DNA of 6,467 nt, taken from Kiritimatiellia bacterium (GTDB taxonomy: Bacteria; Verrucomicrobiota; Kiritimatiellia; UBA8416; SLMC01). The notes beneath the pieces are model-generated. The model searched no databases. It had not been told where the DNA came from and worked only from the letters and a program-made list of their open reading frames with translations. Positions 5,667-6,467 of this stretch are shown here, one piece after another. Position 1 is the first letter of the stretch. Each line of letters begins with the position of its first letter. The stretch is from NCBI GenBank assembly GCA_007133745.1, contig SLMC01000299.1:1-6467 (forward strand). Direction: 5' to 3'. The position numbers and the translations under genes are program-made.

Positions 5667-6020
5667 TTAGGACAAGGTGGCCTTGGCTTGCTCGACAAGC
5701 GTTTTGAAGCCGTCGGGATCGTGAATGGCGATTTCCGACAGCATTTTCCTGTTCAAGGCCACTTTCGCCTTGGTCAGGCCTTCGATGAAGCGGCTATAGG
5801 TCAGGCCCTCGCCTCGGCAGGCGGCGGACAGTCGCACAATCCACAGGCTGCGGTAGTTCCGCTTTTTCTGTTGCCGATGAATCGTCGCCAGACTCATGGC
5901 CCGATCGACCGCTTCGGATGCCTGGCGTATCAGCTTGCTGCGCGCGCCTCGGAACCCTTTGGCTTGTTTCAGTACGCGCTTTCTTCTCCGACGCGATGCC
6001 GGAGCCGTCGTTGTTCTCAT
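5667..6020 (-). CDS. rplT: 50S ribosomal protein L20
   Basis: This 117-residue, very basic protein is L20, which binds 23S rRNA and is needed early in 50S assembly. The long basic N-terminal tail MRTTTAPASRRRRKRVLKQAKGF and the segments RGARSKLIRQASEAVDRAM (24-42) and KKRNYRSLWIVRLSAACR (52-69) are family hallmarks. So are LTYSRFIEGLTKAKVALNRKML (73-94) and the C-terminal DPDGFKTLVEQAK. Length is normal. An AAGGAG ribosome-binding sequence 8 bases before the ATG overlaps the rpmI stop codon, and the gap to rpmI is only 12 bases, so the two are co-translated. The first residues differ from the common MPRVKRG form, being APAS-type. This is the main hint of lineage. The transcript ends at the palindromic terminator downstream. 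Confidence 0.98.
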   Translation of the reverse strand: MRTTTAPASRRRRKRVLKQAKGFRGARSKLIRQASEAVDRAMSLATIHRQQKKRNYRSLWIVRLSAACRGEGLTYSRFIEGLTKAKVALNRKMLSEIAIHDPDGFKTLVEQAKATLS

Positions 6021-6032
6021 GGCCCTGTCTCC

Positions 6033-6227
6033 TTAATGCGCAAGCAAATGGGCAATACGCGCTTCCTCGGCTTTAGGCAGCACGTTCTTGCGCCGCAATT
6101 GGCGCTTTCTTTTTCTCGACTTGCTCGACAGCAAATGTCCGCTTCCGGCCTTGGCATGCATAATTTTGCCCGTACCCGTGGTCTTGAAGCGTTTGGCCGC
6201 CGCTTTGTTCGTTTTCTTCTTAGGCAT
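6033..6227 (-). CDS. rpmI: 50S ribosomal protein L35
   Basis: This 64-residue basic protein is L35 of the large ribosomal subunit. It opens MPKKKTNKAAAKRFKTTGTGK, which closely follows the family pattern, then has a GHLLSSKSRKRKRQLRR core (38-54) and ends in an alpha-helical LPKAEEARIAHLLAH tail. The ATG at 6227 is supported by a GAGAGG ribosome-binding sequence 7 bases upstream. A GTG eight codons further upstream is in frame but would put the ribosome-binding site inside the gene. It lies between infC and rplT in the standard order, 96 bases after infC and 12 bases before rplT. Confidence 0.97.
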   Translation of the reverse strand: MPKKKTNKAAAKRFKTTGTGKIMHAKAGSGHLLSSKSRKRKRQLRRKNVLPKAEEARIAHLLAH

Positions 6228-6242
6228 TCCGCCACCTCTCCC

Positions 6243-6260
6243 AAACGTCACCCGACGTCT
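6243..6260 (-). promoter_or_regulatory. Small hairpin just upstream of the rpmI ribosome-binding site
   Basis: In the 96-base infC-rpmI spacer the minus-strand RNA can pair AGACGUC (6260-6254) with GACGUUU (6249-6243) around a GGGU loop, 7 bp including one G-U. The stem ends two bases before the rpmI SD. In other bacteria L20 represses rpmI-rplT by binding RNA in this region. I cannot see the known L20-binding consensus, so a regulatory role is only suggested by position. Confidence 0.3.
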
Positions 6261-6323
6261 TCCCCATCAAAAAGCGAGCAAACGTACCGCAACGCGGCGT
6301 GTTCGTCCAGTCTTTTTCCAAAA

Positions 6324-6467
6324 TTATTTTTTCCCTGACTTCGGAGTCACAATGCTCATTAAGGTTCGGCCCATCAAGCGGGGCGCGGATTCCACCGCGC
6401 ATTCCTCGCCCAGCTCCTTGATGACGCGATTGATCAGTTCGAACCCGAGTTCGCGATGGGCGTTCTC
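6324..6467 (-). CDS. infC: Translation initiation factor IF-3, C-terminal fragment (cut by window edge)
   Basis: The last 47 codons and the TAA stop (6326-6324) are present. The peptide contains ENAHRELGFELINRVIKEL, then AVESAPRLMGRTLMSIVTPK and ends SGKK. This is the end of the IF-3 C-terminal domain, where helix 2 leads into the final strand with the pattern GR-x-[LM]-x-x-[IV]-x-[AT]-P-K. IF-3 binds the 30S subunit, prevents premature 50S joining and checks the start codon. The gene heads the infC-rpmI-rplT group in many bacteria, and rpmI and rplT follow here in the same direction. The start, which in some bacteria is an unusual AUU, is outside the window. Confidence 0.9.
   Translation of the reverse strand, partial: ENAHRELGFELINRVIKELGEECAVESAPRLMGRTLMSIVTPKSGKK

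Overview
The window shows a bacterial core-genome segment in which every gene is read leftwards, on the minus strand. From right to left the order is: the 3' end of infC, rpmI, rplT, a rho-independent terminator, pheS, pheT, a 477-base gap, rarA, and the first 25 codons of a likely 5-formyltetrahydrofolate cyclo-ligase. The infC-rpmI-rplT-pheS-pheT order is a widespread bacterial translation cluster. The host is a GC-rich bacterium. The L20 N-terminus (APASRRRRKRVLK) and the short tandem repeats between genes remind me of PVC/FCB-side or candidate-phylum bacteria. That placement is a weak inference.

Right part (5443-6467): IF-3, L35 and L20 are packed closely with good ribosome-binding sites. 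The group ends in a 28-base perfect palindrome with a T-run just after rplT. A 224-base leader region then precedes pheS. It holds an unusual array of 8-base repeats in two opposed orientations, which can fold into a 12-bp hairpin with a GAAA loop. A second GC-rich hairpin followed by a U-rich run lies directly before the pheS start and resembles an attenuator.

Middle part (2012-5442): pheS and pheT are separated by only 5 bases. They encode the two subunits of phenylalanyl-tRNA synthetase, both apparently intact and with the expected motifs.

Left part (1-2011): the gap between pheT and rarA is the most interesting stretch. A strong sigma70-type promoter (TTGACA, 17 bases, TATCTT) fires leftwards just after pheT. 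Bases 1710-1535 on the minus strand fold into a rod with a closing stem of about 32 pairs, a large central bubble carrying a small hairpin on its 3' side, and a bulged terminal stem. At about 176 nt this matches the size and architecture of 6S RNA. The placement next to rarA and near a ygfA-like gene fits known 6S neighbourhoods. The 6S U-run touches the rarA start codon, so the rarA ribosome-binding site would sit inside the 6S closing stem. Between the promoter and the 6S candidate lie about 245 bases that I cannot assign. They contain a second strong minus-strand hairpin and a doubtful 74-codon ORF. At the far end, six copies of a 7-base repeat begin at the rarA stop codon and run into the spacer before the cyclo-ligase gene.
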